The notes: generated from the letters alone by a model not told the origin. Positions 29,633 through 40,182 are shown, counted from the stretch's first letter. The stretch: 64,000 nt of DNA from Streptomyces sp. XM4193 (GCF_023072595.1 NZ_JALLGK010000001.1:1364001-1428000), one strand, 5' to 3'. Numbers and translations are program-made.

Positions 29633-30589
29633 ATGAGAGCCGACCGGCGAACACGAACAGGCGGCGCGGTGGTGGTCGTCGCGGCGCTGCTGGCGAGCGG
29701 GTGCACCGACGGGAAGAAGGAGAAGGACGGCGCCGACTACGACAAGGTGGTCATCGCCGTGGCCCCGTGGGCCGGAGCCCGGGCCAACGGCGCGGTGGCG
29801 GCGCATCTGCTCCGCGAGGAACTCGACGTCACCGTCGAGGTCGTGGAGATGGAGACCCGCGAGGCGTGGGACGCGATGGACGCCGGTACGGTGCACGCCT
29901 TCCTGGAGGACTGGCTCGGCAACCAGGCCAGGGAGGACGAGTACATCGGCAGGACCGGCACCGTCGTCGAGGGCGGCGATCTGGGCGTGACCGGCCGCAT
30001 CGGCTGGTTCGTGCCGAAGTACTTCGCCGACAGCAACCCGGACGTCGTCGACTGGGAGAACCTCAACGACTACACCGAGGAGTTCGGGGCGCCCGGCACC
30101 GGCGACAAGGGCCGACTGATCGGCGCCGAGAAGAGCTGGACCTCCTACGACAAGCACCTGGTCAAGAACCTCGACCTGGAGTACGTGATCCAGCCGGCCG
30201 AGAGCGAGGAGGATCTCGTCGCCACGCTGGAGAAGCACTACGAGGCCGGAGAGCCGTTCCTGACCTACTGGCAGGAGCCGCACTGGAAGAACCTCGAACT
30301 GGACCTGGTCGAGGTCGAGTTGCCCGAGTACACCGAGGGCTGCAACGTCCCGGCGGAGTTCACCGACTGCGCGTACTTCAACACGCCCCTGCAGAAGTTC
30401 TTCAACGCGGACTTCGAGCAGTACGGCGGACCCGCGGCGGAACTGCTGCGCAACTTCCGCTGGTCCGACGACGACCAGAACCAGGTCGCCAGGATGATGG
30501 CCTCGGACGATCTCAAGGGCCCCGAGGCCGCAGCCCGTTGGGCGCGGGAGAACCGCGAGACCTGGCGCCCCTGGCTGCCCGGGTCCTGA
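29633..30589 (+). CDS. glycine-betaine-type ABC substrate-binding lipoprotein (paralogue 1)
   Basis: A 318-residue lipoprotein with lipobox LASGC (Cys24). The OpuAC-like body has KVVIAVAPWAGARANGAVAAHLL, GRIGWFVPKYFAD and LTYWQEPHW, aromatic-rich strands typical of quaternary-amine binding. A Cys pair is present (EGCNVP, TDCAYF). No permease or ATPase gene lies nearby. A second paralogue is at 32733-33851; they share the stretch NADF..GG..A..LRNF.W..DDQN. The ligand may be betaine, choline or a related compound. Confidence 0.85.
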   Translation: MRADRRTRTGGAVVVVAALLASGCTDGKKEKDGADYDKVVIAVAPWAGARANGAVAAHLLREELDVTVEVVEMETREAWDAMDAGTVHAFLEDWLGNQAREDEYIGRTGTVVEGGDLGVTGRIGWFVPKYFADSNPDVVDWENLNDYTEEFGAPGTGDKGRLIGAEKSWTSYDKHLVKNLDLEYVIQPAESEEDLVATLEKHYEAGEPFLTYWQEPHWKNLELDLVEVELPEYTEGCNVPAEFTDCAYFNTPLQKFFNADFEQYGGPAAELLRNFRWSDDDQNQVARMMASDDLKGPEAAARWARENRETWRPWLPGS

Positions 30590-30736
30590 GCCCGGCTCAC
30601 GGGTCCACCCGCGGGCGCGCCCGTGAGCCGACGGCCCGGCGCGCACCGCACCGGCCCGCCGCGCCCAGCCCCGCACCGGCCCGCCGCGCACCGCGGCGCG
30701 GCGGGCGGGCCGAACTGCCCTGCCCGCGGCGCCGGT

Positions 30737-31195
30737 TCAGCCCAGCGCCGGGGTCTTGCGGGTGGTGACGGCGATCCGGTTCCAGCTGTTGATCGTGATG
30801 ATCAGCGCGATCACCTGGGCCAGTTCGCCCTCCTCGAAGTGCTTCGCCGCCCGCTCGTACACCTCGTCCGGCACGAAGCCGTCGGTCAGCACCGTGATCG
30901 CCTCGGTCAGCGCCAGCGCCGCCTGCTCGCGTTCGGTGTAGAGCGTTCCGGCCTCCTCCCAGGCGCTCAGCAGGTAGACGCGCTCCTCGCGCTCGCCCTG
31001 CGAGCGGGCGTCCCGCACGTGCATGTCGAGGCAGTAGGCGCAGTGGTTGAGCTGGGAGGCGCGGATCTTGACGAGTTCCTTGAGCGCGGGGTCGAGCCCG
31101 GCTCCGGCGGCTGCGTCCAGCGCCACCATCGCCTTGTAGAACTTCGGTGCGTGGGCGAAGAAGTCCATTCTGGGGCCGTGCTGGTGTGTGGTCAT
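30737..31195 (-). CDS. AhpD-like carboxymuconolactone decarboxylase family protein
   Basis: A 152-residue protein with the AhpD-type core ELVKIRASQLNHCAYCLDMH: Cys52, Cys55 and His59 form the CxxCxxxH redox motif. Such proteins act as small alkylhydroperoxidase-like enzymes. It is divergent from the MocR gene with 47 bp between starts, so MocR is its likely regulator. The length is normal. Confidence 0.9.
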   Translation of the reverse strand: MTTHQHGPRMDFFAHAPKFYKAMVALDAAAGAGLDPALKELVKIRASQLNHCAYCLDMHVRDARSQGEREERVYLLSAWEEAGTLYTEREQAALALTEAITVLTDGFVPDEVYERAAKHFEEGELAQVIALIITINSWNRIAVTTRKTPALG

Positions 31196-31242
31196 GACGT
31201 CGACGCTAGTGCCCGCGGAGGCGGCCGGTATGGTCCACTTCC
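31196..31242. promoter_or_regulatory. divergent promoter region of the AhpD-like and mocR genes
   Basis: Only 47 bp separate the two starts if GTG 31243 is used, or 101 bp with GTG 31297. The promoters therefore overlap and should share a MocR operator. A TATGGT hexamer is visible near 31229. Confidence 0.5.
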
Positions 31243-32688
31243 GTGCGGGAAAATCGGGCCAGTCACGCTGCCGGGCGGGCCACTTCGGGGCTCGGAGTGG
31301 ACCTGCACCTCGATCTGGACGGCGCGGGCGGACTGCGGGCCGGCCTCACCCGTTCCCTGCGCGAGGCCGTGCGCGGCGGACGGCTGGCCCCCGGCACCCG
31401 GCTGCCCTCCTCCCGGCATCTGGCCGCCGATCTGGGAATCGCCCGCAACACCGTCGTGGAGGCGTACGGGGACCTCGTCGCCGAGGGGTGGCTGACCGCG
31501 CGGCAGGGCGCGGCCACCCGGGTCGCCGAGCAGCACGGGGCGGGCGCCGCGCCGGTGCCGCCGAAGCCGGTGGACCGCGGGCAGCCCGCACCCCCGCCGG
31601 TCGGGCGGCACGATCTGCGTCCCGGCCGCCCCGATGTGTCGTCCTTCCCCCGCGCGGCGTGGCTCGCCGCCGCCCGCCGGGCCGTCTCCGCCGCTCCGGC
31701 CGGCTCCCTGGCCTACGGCGATCCGCTCGGCAGACCGGAGCTGCGGCGTGCGCTGGCCGGCTACCTCTCCCGGGTGCGCGGTGTGCGCACCGAGGCCGAG
31801 TGCGTGGTGGTGTGTGCCGGGTTCTCCGAAGTGCTGGGCGTACTGGGCGAGTTGATCGCCGCACCGATCGCCGTGGAGGCGTACGGGCTGTGGCTGCACC
31901 GGGAGGCGCTGGAGCGCGGCGGTGTCCGCACCCTTCCGCTTCCGGTGGACCGACACGGCGCCTGCGTCGGGGAGTTGGCGCAGACCGGGGCGAGGGCGGT
32001 GCTGCTGACTCCGGCCCACCAGTTCCCCACCGGCGCCGCGCTGCACCCCGGCCGCCGGTCCGCGGCGGTGGGCTGGGCGCGTGCCGCCGGCGGACTCGTA
32101 CTGGAGGACGACTACGACGGCGAGTTCCGCTACGACCGCCAACCGGTCGGCGCCGTACAGGGGTTGGACCCCGACCGGGTGGTCTACCTGGGTACGGCCA
32201 GCAAGGCGCTCGCGCCGGGGCTGCGGCTCTCCTGGATGGCCGTGCCGCGCCGACTGCTCGACGCGGTGCGCGCCGTCAAACGCGAGTCCCGCTCCTCGGT
32301 GCTCGACCAGCTCACCCTCGCCGACCTGCTGGAGACCGGCGGGTACGACCGCCATGTGCGCGCCGCCCGCCTGCGCTACCGGCGCCGGCGCGATCTGCTG
32401 GTCGATACCCTGGCCCGTCGGGCACCCGACTGCCGGGTCTCCGGGATCGCCGCCGGACTGCACGCAGTCGTCCAACTCCCGCCCGGCACCGAGCAGTCGG
32501 TCGTCGCGGCGGCACGCTGGCGCGAGGTGGAGCTGGAGGGACTCGGCCCCTACCGCCACCCGGACCTCCCGCCGGACGCCGGCGACCCCTCGCTGCCGCG
32601 CGACGCTCTGGTGGTCGGGTACGGAGCGCCCACCGACCGCGCGTTTCCAGGGGCACTGGACGCCCTGTGCGACGTACTGCCCTGCTAA
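31243..32688 (+). CDS. MocR/PdxR-type GntR regulator with aminotransferase domain
   Basis: A 481-residue regulator. The N-terminal winged helix reads LREAVRGGRLAPGTRLPSSRHLAADLGIARNTVVEAYGDLVAEGWL, as in GntR proteins. The C-terminal fold-I aminotransferase domain has ASKALAPGLRLSW with the PLP-binding Lys321 and DDYDGEFRYDR. Such regulators sense PLP or an amine. A GTG at 31297 (VDLHLDLDGAGG) is an alternative start close to the usual family N-terminus. It probably controls the divergent AhpD-like gene and perhaps the lipoprotein gene 44 bp downstream. Confidence 0.92.
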   Translation: MRENRASHAAGRATSGLGVDLHLDLDGAGGLRAGLTRSLREAVRGGRLAPGTRLPSSRHLAADLGIARNTVVEAYGDLVAEGWLTARQGAATRVAEQHGAGAAPVPPKPVDRGQPAPPPVGRHDLRPGRPDVSSFPRAAWLAAARRAVSAAPAGSLAYGDPLGRPELRRALAGYLSRVRGVRTEAECVVVCAGFSEVLGVLGELIAAPIAVEAYGLWLHREALERGGVRTLPLPVDRHGACVGELAQTGARAVLLTPAHQFPTGAALHPGRRSAAVGWARAAGGLVLEDDYDGEFRYDRQPVGAVQGLDPDRVVYLGTASKALAPGLRLSWMAVPRRLLDAVRAVKRESRSSVLDQLTLADLLETGGYDRHVRAARLRYRRRRDLLVDTLARRAPDCRVSGIAAGLHAVVQLPPGTEQSVVAAARWREVELEGLGPYRHPDLPPDAGDPSLPRDALVVGYGAPTDRAFPGALDALCDVLPC

Positions 32689-32732
32689 AGTCTTCGGGCT
32701 CGCCAACCCCTCACTCCTGGGTGACTACACCT

Positions 32733-33851
32733 ATGTCTGGTATACGCGATTCGCACAGGCCCTTTCGCGCACCTCGCGTGCGCACCGCGCTGGCAGCGGG
32801 CACGACCGCCCTGGTACTGGTGGCGCTCACCGCCTGCGGGGCGGGCACCTCCTCCGGCGGACCGAGCGAGGACGGGGAGAAGGTCACCCTCATCGCCTCG
32901 AAGTGGGTGGGTGGTCAGGCCAACGTCGCGGTGGCCGCCCACATCCTGAAGAAGGAGCTCGGCTACGACGTCGAGATCACCGAGCTGGCCGACCCGCAGG
33001 CGTGGAAGGCGCTGGACTCCGGCAAGGCGGACGCCATGCTGGAGGACTGGGACCACCCGGGTCGCCGCGACACCTACGTGCGCAAGCGCAAGTCCGTCGT
33101 CTCCGCGGGGGAGTTGGGCATCAAGGGCCGGATCGGCTGGTACGTGCCCCGCTATCTCGCCAACTCCGACCGCGATGTGACGAGTTGGCAGAAGCTCAAC
33201 GAAAAGGCCGAGCTCTTCTCGGCCGACGGCGGCGGCAAGGACAGCGAAGGCGGCCCGGGCGACGGCGGCCCCCAGGACACCGCCACGGGCGAAGCCGAGA
33301 GCGGCGGTCCCGACAGCACCGGCACCGAAGGTCCGGGCGCCACCGGCGACGGCGAGAGCGGGAAGGGCCTGCTTCTCCAGGGCGACCCCTCCTACAAGTC
33401 GCACGACCAGGCGATCATCGACAACCTCGGACTTGACCTGGAACTCGAACATCTCGGCAGCGAGGACAAGCAGCTGGAGTTCATGCGCGAGGCCGCCAAG
33501 GACGAGAAACCTTTCCTCACCTACTGGTGGACCCCGCACTGGCTGGAGTCCGAGGTCGAGCTCGCCGAGGTCAAACTCCCCGAGCACTACGAAGGCTGCG
33601 ACGCCGACCCGAAGAAGGTCGCCTGCGGCTACCCGGAGACGGACCTGGAGAAGTTCCACAACGCGGACTTCGACCGCAACGGCGGCAAGGCCGCGGCCTT
33701 CCTGCGCAACTTCACCTGGGGCCAGGAGGACCAGAACGAGGTGGCACGCCTGATCGCCGACGACGAGATGTCGCTGGAGGCCGCGGGCGCCAAATGGGCG
33801 GCGGAGAACGAGGCCATCTGGAGCCGCTGGCTCTGGGACCTGGAGGACTGA
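32733..33851 (+). CDS. glycine-betaine-type ABC substrate-binding lipoprotein (paralogue 2)
   Basis: A 372-residue lipoprotein with lipobox LTAC (Cys35). The body has VTLIASKWVGGQANVAVAAHIL, GRIGWYVPRYLAN and LTYWWTPHW, close to paralogue 1. It differs by a Gly/Asp/Ser/Pro-rich insert at about residues 164-211 that looks disordered. ATG at 32733 is 44 bp after the mocR stop. No permease or ATPase is nearby, so it must share one encoded elsewhere or have another role. Confidence 0.85.
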   Translation: MSGIRDSHRPFRAPRVRTALAAGTTALVLVALTACGAGTSSGGPSEDGEKVTLIASKWVGGQANVAVAAHILKKELGYDVEITELADPQAWKALDSGKADAMLEDWDHPGRRDTYVRKRKSVVSAGELGIKGRIGWYVPRYLANSDRDVTSWQKLNEKAELFSADGGGKDSEGGPGDGGPQDTATGEAESGGPDSTGTEGPGATGDGESGKGLLLQGDPSYKSHDQAIIDNLGLDLELEHLGSEDKQLEFMREAAKDEKPFLTYWWTPHWLESEVELAEVKLPEHYEGCDADPKKVACGYPETDLEKFHNADFDRNGGKAAAFLRNFTWGQEDQNEVARLIADDEMSLEAAGAKWAAENEAIWSRWLWDLED

Positions 33852-33931
33852 CACCCGCGCACGCCGACGGGCTCGACGTCGGCCGGCTCGTACGCCTCCG
33901 TACGCCGACACCCGCGTACGCCGACGGGCTC
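33850..33931. repeat. 25-bp direct repeat, two copies
   Basis: A 25-bp sequence starting GACACCCGCG and ending GACGGGCTC occurs at 33850-33874 and again at 33907-33931 with one mismatch. The second copy runs into the rocD-side terminator stem. It may mark a local duplication. Confidence 0.6.
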
Positions 33932-33959
33932 CGCACCTCTTCGGATGCGGAGCCCGTCG
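33922..33959. terminator. bidirectional terminator between lipoprotein gene and rocD
   Basis: A perfect 14-bp stem (CGACGGGCTCCGCA with its complement) closes a 10-nt loop. It lies between convergent genes. Confidence 0.8.
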
Positions 33960-34025
33960 CCGTGCGGCGCTACCGGGCGTGCAGCCCTACCGGGCACACG
34001 CCCCGCGGGGTGTACGGGGCCGGGG

Positions 34026-35303
34026 TCAGCCGGCCAGCACCTCGCGCAGCTGGTCGAGGCCCCAGTCGAGGTCCTCCTTGCTGATCACCAGCGGGGGCGC
34101 GATCCGGATCGTCGAGCCGTGGGTGTCCTTGACCAGGACGCCCCGGGCCATCAGCTTCTCCGAGATCTCCCGGCCGGTGCCGAACGACGGCGCGATGTCG
34201 ACGCCGGCCCACAGGCCGCGCACCCGCACCGCCTCGACCTTGCCCGTGCCGGTGAGCAGTTGCAGCTCGCGGTGGAGGTGGTCGCCCAACTCCCTTGCCC
34301 GCTCCTGGTATTCGCCGGACCGCAGCATCGCCACGACCTCGAGCGCGACCGCGCAGGCGAGCGGGTTGCCGCCGAAGGTGGAACCGTGCTCGCCGGGCCG
34401 GTAGACGCTCATGATCTCGCGCGAGGAGACGACGGCGGAGACCGGCACGACACCGCCGCCGAGCGCCTTGCCCAGCAGATAGATGTCCGGCACCACGCCC
34501 TCGTGCTCGCAGGCGAAGGTGCGGCCCGTGCGCCCCAGCCCGGACTGGATCTCGTCGGCGATGAACAGTACGTTCCGCGCGCGCGTCAACTCCCGTACGC
34601 CCGGCAGGTATTCGGCCGGCGGGATGAGCACGCCCGCCTCGCCCTGGATGGGCTCCAGCATGACGGCGACCACGTCCTCGCCGTGCTCGTCGAGGGCTGC
34701 CTCCAGCGCGGCCAGATCGCCGTAGGGCACGATCTCGAAGCCGGGGGTGTACGGGCCGAAGTTCGCCCGGGCGTCCTCGTCGGTGGAGAAGCTGATCACG
34801 GTGGTGGTGCGGCCGTGGAAGTTTCCGGAGGCGACGATGATCTTCGCTCGGCCGTCCGGCACCCCCTTGACCTGGTAGCCCCACTTGCGGGCGGTCTTGA
34901 CCGCTGTCTCCACGGCCTCGGCGCCGGTGTTCATCGGAAGCACCGATTCCATTCCGCACAGCTCCGCGAGCTGGGTGCAGAACTCCGCGAACCGGTCGTG
35001 GTGGAAGGCGCGCGAGGTGAGCGTCAGCCGGTCCAGCTGCTCCTTGGCGGTGGCGATCAGCCGGGGGTGGCCGTGGCCGAAGTTCAGCGCCGAGTAGCCG
35101 GCGAGTAGATCGAGATAGCGGCGGTCCTCGACGTCGGTCATCCAGGCGCCCTCGGCGGAGGCCACGACGACCGGCAACGGGTGGTAGTTGTGCGCGCTGT
35201 GCTGGTCGGCGGTGGCGATCAGCTGTTCGGTGGTGCCGCGCGGAGCGGTGGCTCCCTGGGCGGCGGAGCCCGACAGGGTGGCGTCGGTGCCGTTCGAACG
35301 CAT
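34026..35303 (-). CDS. rocD: ornithine aminotransferase
   Basis: A 425-residue class-III aminotransferase that converts ornithine and 2-oxoglutarate to glutamate-5-semialdehyde and glutamate. Motifs are HNYHPLPVV at the N-terminus, NTGAEAVETAVKTARKW, the Asp of LFIADEIQSGLGRTG and the PLP Lys279 in LLGKALGGG. ATG at 35303 follows AGGAG. It is monocistronic here, divergent from trpS. Confidence 0.95.
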   Translation of the reverse strand: MRSNGTDATLSGSAAQGATAPRGTTEQLIATADQHSAHNYHPLPVVVASAEGAWMTDVEDRRYLDLLAGYSALNFGHGHPRLIATAKEQLDRLTLTSRAFHHDRFAEFCTQLAELCGMESVLPMNTGAEAVETAVKTARKWGYQVKGVPDGRAKIIVASGNFHGRTTTVISFSTDEDARANFGPYTPGFEIVPYGDLAALEAALDEHGEDVVAVMLEPIQGEAGVLIPPAEYLPGVRELTRARNVLFIADEIQSGLGRTGRTFACEHEGVVPDIYLLGKALGGGVVPVSAVVSSREIMSVYRPGEHGSTFGGNPLACAVALEVVAMLRSGEYQERARELGDHLHRELQLLTGTGKVEAVRVRGLWAGVDIAPSFGTGREISEKLMARGVLVKDTHGSTIRIAPPLVISKEDLDWGLDQLREVLAG

Positions 35304-36654
<1,351 letters not shown>

Positions 36655-36659
36655 CCCCG

Positions 36660-36700
36660 CCGCCCCGGCGCCGTCCACCGCGGTGGCGGCCCCGGGGCGG
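36660..36700 (+). terminator. branched terminator after trpS
   Basis: A 9-bp outer stem (CCGCCCCGG with its complement) encloses the palindrome CCACCGCGGTGG. It starts a few bases past the trpS stop. Confidence 0.65.
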
Positions 36701-36858
36701 CACCGCGGTCGCGTGCCGGTCGTGTACCACGGCGGCGGGAATCGCGTGACCGTCGTGTGAATCACAACCGACCGGTGCCCTCCGGGGCGCTCGATCGCGG
36801 ACACTGGCCAGCAGAGGACCGGCCCCGGCACAGGACCCGGAGCGAGAAGGGAGACACC

Positions 36859-37752
36859 GTGGGGACACACACGCTCGGCGTGTCCATCGCCGTTCCCGAG
36901 CCGTACGGCAGCCTGCTGCAGGAGCGGCGGGTCAGCTACGGCGACACCGCGGCGCACGGCATCCCCACCCACGTCACCCTGCTGCCCCCCACGGAGGTGG
37001 ACGACGAGGGGCGTTCCCGGATCGAGGCGCATCTCTCGGCGATCGCCGAGGCGGGGCGTTCCTTCCCGATGCGGCTGGCCGGCACGGACACCTTCCGCCC
37101 CATGTCGCCCGTCGTCTTCGTCCAGGTGGTCGAGGGCGGCTCGGCGTGCGCCTGGCTCCAGGAGCAGGTGCGCAGCCCCGGCGGGCCGCTCGACCGCGAG
37201 CTGAGCTTTCCGTACCACCCGCACGTGACCGTCGCGCACGGCATCGCCGAGGAGGCGATGGACAAGGCGTACGAGGAGCTGGCCGATTTCGAGGCGTCCT
37301 GGACGGCGACCGGCTTCGCCCTCTACGAGCAGGGCGCCGACGGAGTCTGGCGGCTCCAGCGGGAGTTCCGGTTCCACGACGCGGCCGACGCGCCCGCGAG
37401 CCGTGGAGCGGTGCACACCGGACCCACCCCGGACGAGCCCGACGCCGGCGCGGGCCTGACCACCGTCGAGCGGGCCAACCGAGCCAGCGGGGCGGACCGC
37501 CGCAAGCGCCGTCCCCGGCCGACCGCCGGGGCGGGTCGCACCGAGCCCTCCGAGGAGGGCCACCGCGGCGCGCTGCCGGGAGCCCGCAGTCCGGGCGGCG
37601 GAGGCACCGAGGGCCTGCCCGGCGGCGTCCCCGCGCAGAGCGGGCCGGTCGAGCCCGAGAGCGGGCCCCGTCCGCCCGCGGGTGCGTCGGCGCAGGTTGC
37701 TGACCCCCGGGAGCCGGCGAATCGGGTAGACACTCAGCCATGGATTGGCTGA
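36859..37752 (+). CDS. 2H phosphoesterase / 2'-5' RNA ligase family protein
   Basis: A 297-residue protein. The two signature HxT motifs are H38VT (THVTLLPP) and H122VT (HPHVTVAHG), the catalytic pair of the 2H superfamily that cleaves or joins 2'-phosphodiester or cyclic phosphate bonds. The catalytic domain ends near residue 175; the remaining 120 residues are Pro/Gly/Arg-rich and disordered. GTG at 36859 follows AAGGGAG. The stop lies 13 bases inside the next gene, so the two are coupled. Confidence 0.85.
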   Translation: MGTHTLGVSIAVPEPYGSLLQERRVSYGDTAAHGIPTHVTLLPPTEVDDEGRSRIEAHLSAIAEAGRSFPMRLAGTDTFRPMSPVVFVQVVEGGSACAWLQEQVRSPGGPLDRELSFPYHPHVTVAHGIAEEAMDKAYEELADFEASWTATGFALYEQGADGVWRLQREFRFHDAADAPASRGAVHTGPTPDEPDAGAGLTTVERANRASGADRRKRRPRPTAGAGRTEPSEEGHRGALPGARSPGGGGTEGLPGGVPAQSGPVEPESGPRPPAGASAQVADPREPANRVDTQPWIG

Positions 37753-38993
37753 CACGACTTCCCCTGGTCGGACCCCACCTCGCTCGACTGATGCGCACCC
37801 ACCCCTGGCGCGCGTACGAGCGGCTGGAAGCCACGCACTGGACCCGGCTCGCCGCCGCGATGACCTTCACCAGCTTCCTCGCGCTCTTCCCGATGATCGC
37901 CCTGGCGGCAGCGGTGGGTGCCGCGACGCTGAGCGAGGACCGGATGGGACGCCTGGAGCAGTGGATGGGCGACCAGGTGCCCGGCATCTCGGACCGGATC
38001 GACATCCAGAGCTTCGTGGACAACGCGGGCGCCGTCGGCTCGGTCGCGGCGCTGCTGCTGCTCTTCACCGGGCTGGGCTGGGTGCGGGCGCTGCGGGAGT
38101 GCCTGCGCGAGGTCTGGCAGCTGCCCGAGGAGGAGGTCGGGTTCCTCGCGGGCAAGGTGAAGGACCTGCTCGTCCTGGTCGGCCTCGGTCTCGTCGGCGT
38201 GCTGTCCGTCGCCGGTTCGGCGTTCGCGGTCAGCGCCGTGGACTGGGCCGTGGACCTGCTGGGCGTGGAGTCCGCGGTGGTGACCTGGCTGCTGCGGATC
38301 ACCCCGGTGCTCGCCGCCGTACTGGTCGACGTGCTGCTGCTGCGGTACGTCCTGACCGAGGTACCGGGTGTACGGCCCGAGCGCGGCTCGGTCTGGCGGG
38401 CGGCGCTGCTGGGCGCGGTCGGCTTCGAGCTGCTGAAGCTGCTGCTCGGCGGCTACCTCAGCGGGGTCGCGGCCAAGAGCATGTACGGGGCGTTCGGCAT
38501 CCCGATCGCCCTGCTGATCTGGATCAGCCTGATGGCGAAGCTGACGCTCTTCTGCACGGCCTGGACGGCGACGGCCGGACCGCAGCTGGCCAGAGAGCGG
38601 GCGGAGGCCGAGGCGGAGGAAGCCGCCGAGACGGCGGAGGCGGCACGGGCCATCGAGGCGGTCGAAGCAGCCGGTCGCGACGCGGGCGCGGAGCCGCCGT
38701 CGGGAGCGCGCCCCGGCGCGCGCCCGGAACCGGGCGGGACGGAACCGGGCGAGGGCTCGGACGTGCCGGAGGCCGGGAAGGGCACCGCCTCCCCGGCCTC
38801 GTACGCCTCGCCGACCTCTCCCGCTGCTCCGGCCTCTCCCGCCTCTTCGGACCCGGACCCGGACCCGGGCCCGGCTGCGGGAGCCTCCTCGGCCGGTCCG
38901 GACCCGCTCAGTCCCGCAGGCTCGTCGCCTGACCGGTCGAGGAGGAGCGGTCGGCCTGGAGCGGCCAGCGACGGTGAACGACGTAGCCCGTGA
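37740..38993 (+). CDS. YihY/BrkB-family membrane protein
   Basis: A 417-residue protein with about six hydrophobic segments between residues 36 and 285 (for example LAAAMTFTSFLALFPMIALAAAVG). The conserved C-terminal part is KSMYGAFGIPIALLIWISLMAKLTLF. A 120-residue Ala/Glu/Pro/Ser-rich cytoplasmic tail follows. The family has been called BrkB or RNase BN; the nuclease label is not supported and a transporter role is more likely. It overlaps the preceding gene by 13 bases and the convergent carboxypeptidase gene by 86 bases. Confidence 0.85.
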   Translation: MDWLTRLPLVGPHLARLMRTHPWRAYERLEATHWTRLAAAMTFTSFLALFPMIALAAAVGAATLSEDRMGRLEQWMGDQVPGISDRIDIQSFVDNAGAVGSVAALLLLFTGLGWVRALRECLREVWQLPEEEVGFLAGKVKDLLVLVGLGLVGVLSVAGSAFAVSAVDWAVDLLGVESAVVTWLLRITPVLAAVLVDVLLLRYVLTEVPGVRPERGSVWRAALLGAVGFELLKLLLGGYLSGVAAKSMYGAFGIPIALLIWISLMAKLTLFCTAWTATAGPQLARERAEAEAEEAAETAEAARAIEAVEAAGRDAGAEPPSGARPGARPEPGGTEPGEGSDVPEAGKGTASPASYASPTSPAAPASPASSDPDPDPGPAAGASSAGPDPLSPAGSSPDRSRRSGRPGAASDGERRSP

Positions 38994-40182
38994 GGCCCAG
39001 CACCACCAGTGAGGCGCCGGTGACGCCGATCGCGACCCCCACACCACCGGAGGCGCGGTCGGCGTCCGTGGCGACCTGCTCGCCGTTCAGGGGTTCCTTG
39101 CCGTCGCCGGGCTCTCCGTCCTGCTTCTCCCGCTCGGCGCGCGGCGGCACCAACTCGCCGACGGCGTCCACCTTCTCGGCGGCCTCGAAGCCCCAGTCGA
39201 AGAGCGCCGCGGTCTCGCGGTAGACCTCGTTGCGGTCGGCGCCCTTCTTCTCCTTGTCCGGGTTCATGACCGTCACCAGCAGCTTGCGGTCGCCGCGTTG
39301 GGCGATGCCGGTGAAGGTGTAGCCGGCGTTGGTGGTGTAGCCGTTCTTGATGCCGGCCAGTCCCTCGTACGGGTCGAGGCCGTAGTCGCCGCGCATCAGC
39401 CGGTTGGTGGTCTCGACGACGAAGTGCTCGCGCTTGCCCTTCTTGCCGTACTCGCCGGGGAACTTGGCGCGGACGGTGGCGGCGTAGTCCCGGAAGTCCG
39501 GGTTCTGCATGGCGGCGCGGGCGATGAGGGTGAGGTCGTAGGCGGAGGAGGTCTGGCCCTTGGCGTCGTAGCCGTCGGGGCTGACGACGTGGGTGTCCTC
39601 CGCGCCGAGTTCGTGGGCGCGCTCGTTCATCTCGCGGACGGTCTTGGCCATCCCGCCGTTCATGGCGACCAGGGCGTGGACCGCGTCGTTGCCCGAGGCG
39701 AGGAAGACGCCGTTCCAGAAGTCGTCGACCTCGTAGGGGTGGTCCTCCTTGACGCCGACTGCGCTGCTGCCCGCGCCCATGCCGGCCAGGTCCTCCTGGC
39801 GCACGGTGTACTTCGTCTTCTTGTCGAACTTCGGGAGCAGGGTGTCGGCGAAGAGCATCTTCAGCGTGGAGGCGGGGGCCAGTCGCCAGTGCGCGTTGTG
39901 CGCGGCGAGGATCTCGCCCGACTCCGCGTCGGCCACCACCCAGGCACGTGCGCTGAGCTTCTTCTTCGGCAGCGAAGGAGCACCCTTTCGAGGGGCGATC
40001 TGGGTGCCCGGTTGACCGAGTCTCTCGCCGCCGACGATGGACATCTCGGCTGGCGGCTTCGCGTCGTCGGCCTGCGCGGGCACCGCGCCGACCAGCAGCA
40101 GGGGTAGCGCTGCGGCGGCGACGGCGGCTGGTCGGGAGGGGCGGGTGACCACCCGATAGACAGTATGAAGAATCTGGCGCAC
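38908..40182 (-). CDS. D-alanyl-D-alanine carboxypeptidase (S11 family), membrane anchored
   Basis: A 424-residue PBP-type peptidase. After a signal peptide (AAVAAAALPLLLVGAVPAQA) come SxxK (S105TLK108), SxN (S163GN) and KNG at 279-281 where many members have KTG. A C-terminal membrane segment (VGVAIGVTGASLVVLGLTGYVV) anchors it outside. It trims stem pentapeptides of peptidoglycan. GTG at 40182 is the likely start, though no strong ribosome site is visible. The open frame continues upstream but without conserved sequence. Its 3' end overlaps the BrkB gene on the other strand. Confidence 0.9.
   Translation of the reverse strand: MRQILHTVYRVVTRPSRPAAVAAAALPLLLVGAVPAQADDAKPPAEMSIVGGERLGQPGTQIAPRKGAPSLPKKKLSARAWVVADAESGEILAAHNAHWRLAPASTLKMLFADTLLPKFDKKTKYTVRQEDLAGMGAGSSAVGVKEDHPYEVDDFWNGVFLASGNDAVHALVAMNGGMAKTVREMNERAHELGAEDTHVVSPDGYDAKGQTSSAYDLTLIARAAMQNPDFRDYAATVRAKFPGEYGKKGKREHFVVETTNRLMRGDYGLDPYEGLAGIKNGYTTNAGYTFTGIAQRGDRKLLVTVMNPDKEKKGADRNEVYRETAALFDWGFEAAEKVDAVGELVPPRAEREKQDGEPGDGKEPLNGEQVATDADRASGGVGVAIGVTGASLVVLGLTGYVVHRRWPLQADRSSSTGQATSLRD

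Noticed and set aside
37740..38993. Ribonuclease BN label for the BrkB-like protein
   Set aside because: It is an all-helical membrane protein with no nuclease motif; the old name came from a mis-assignment.
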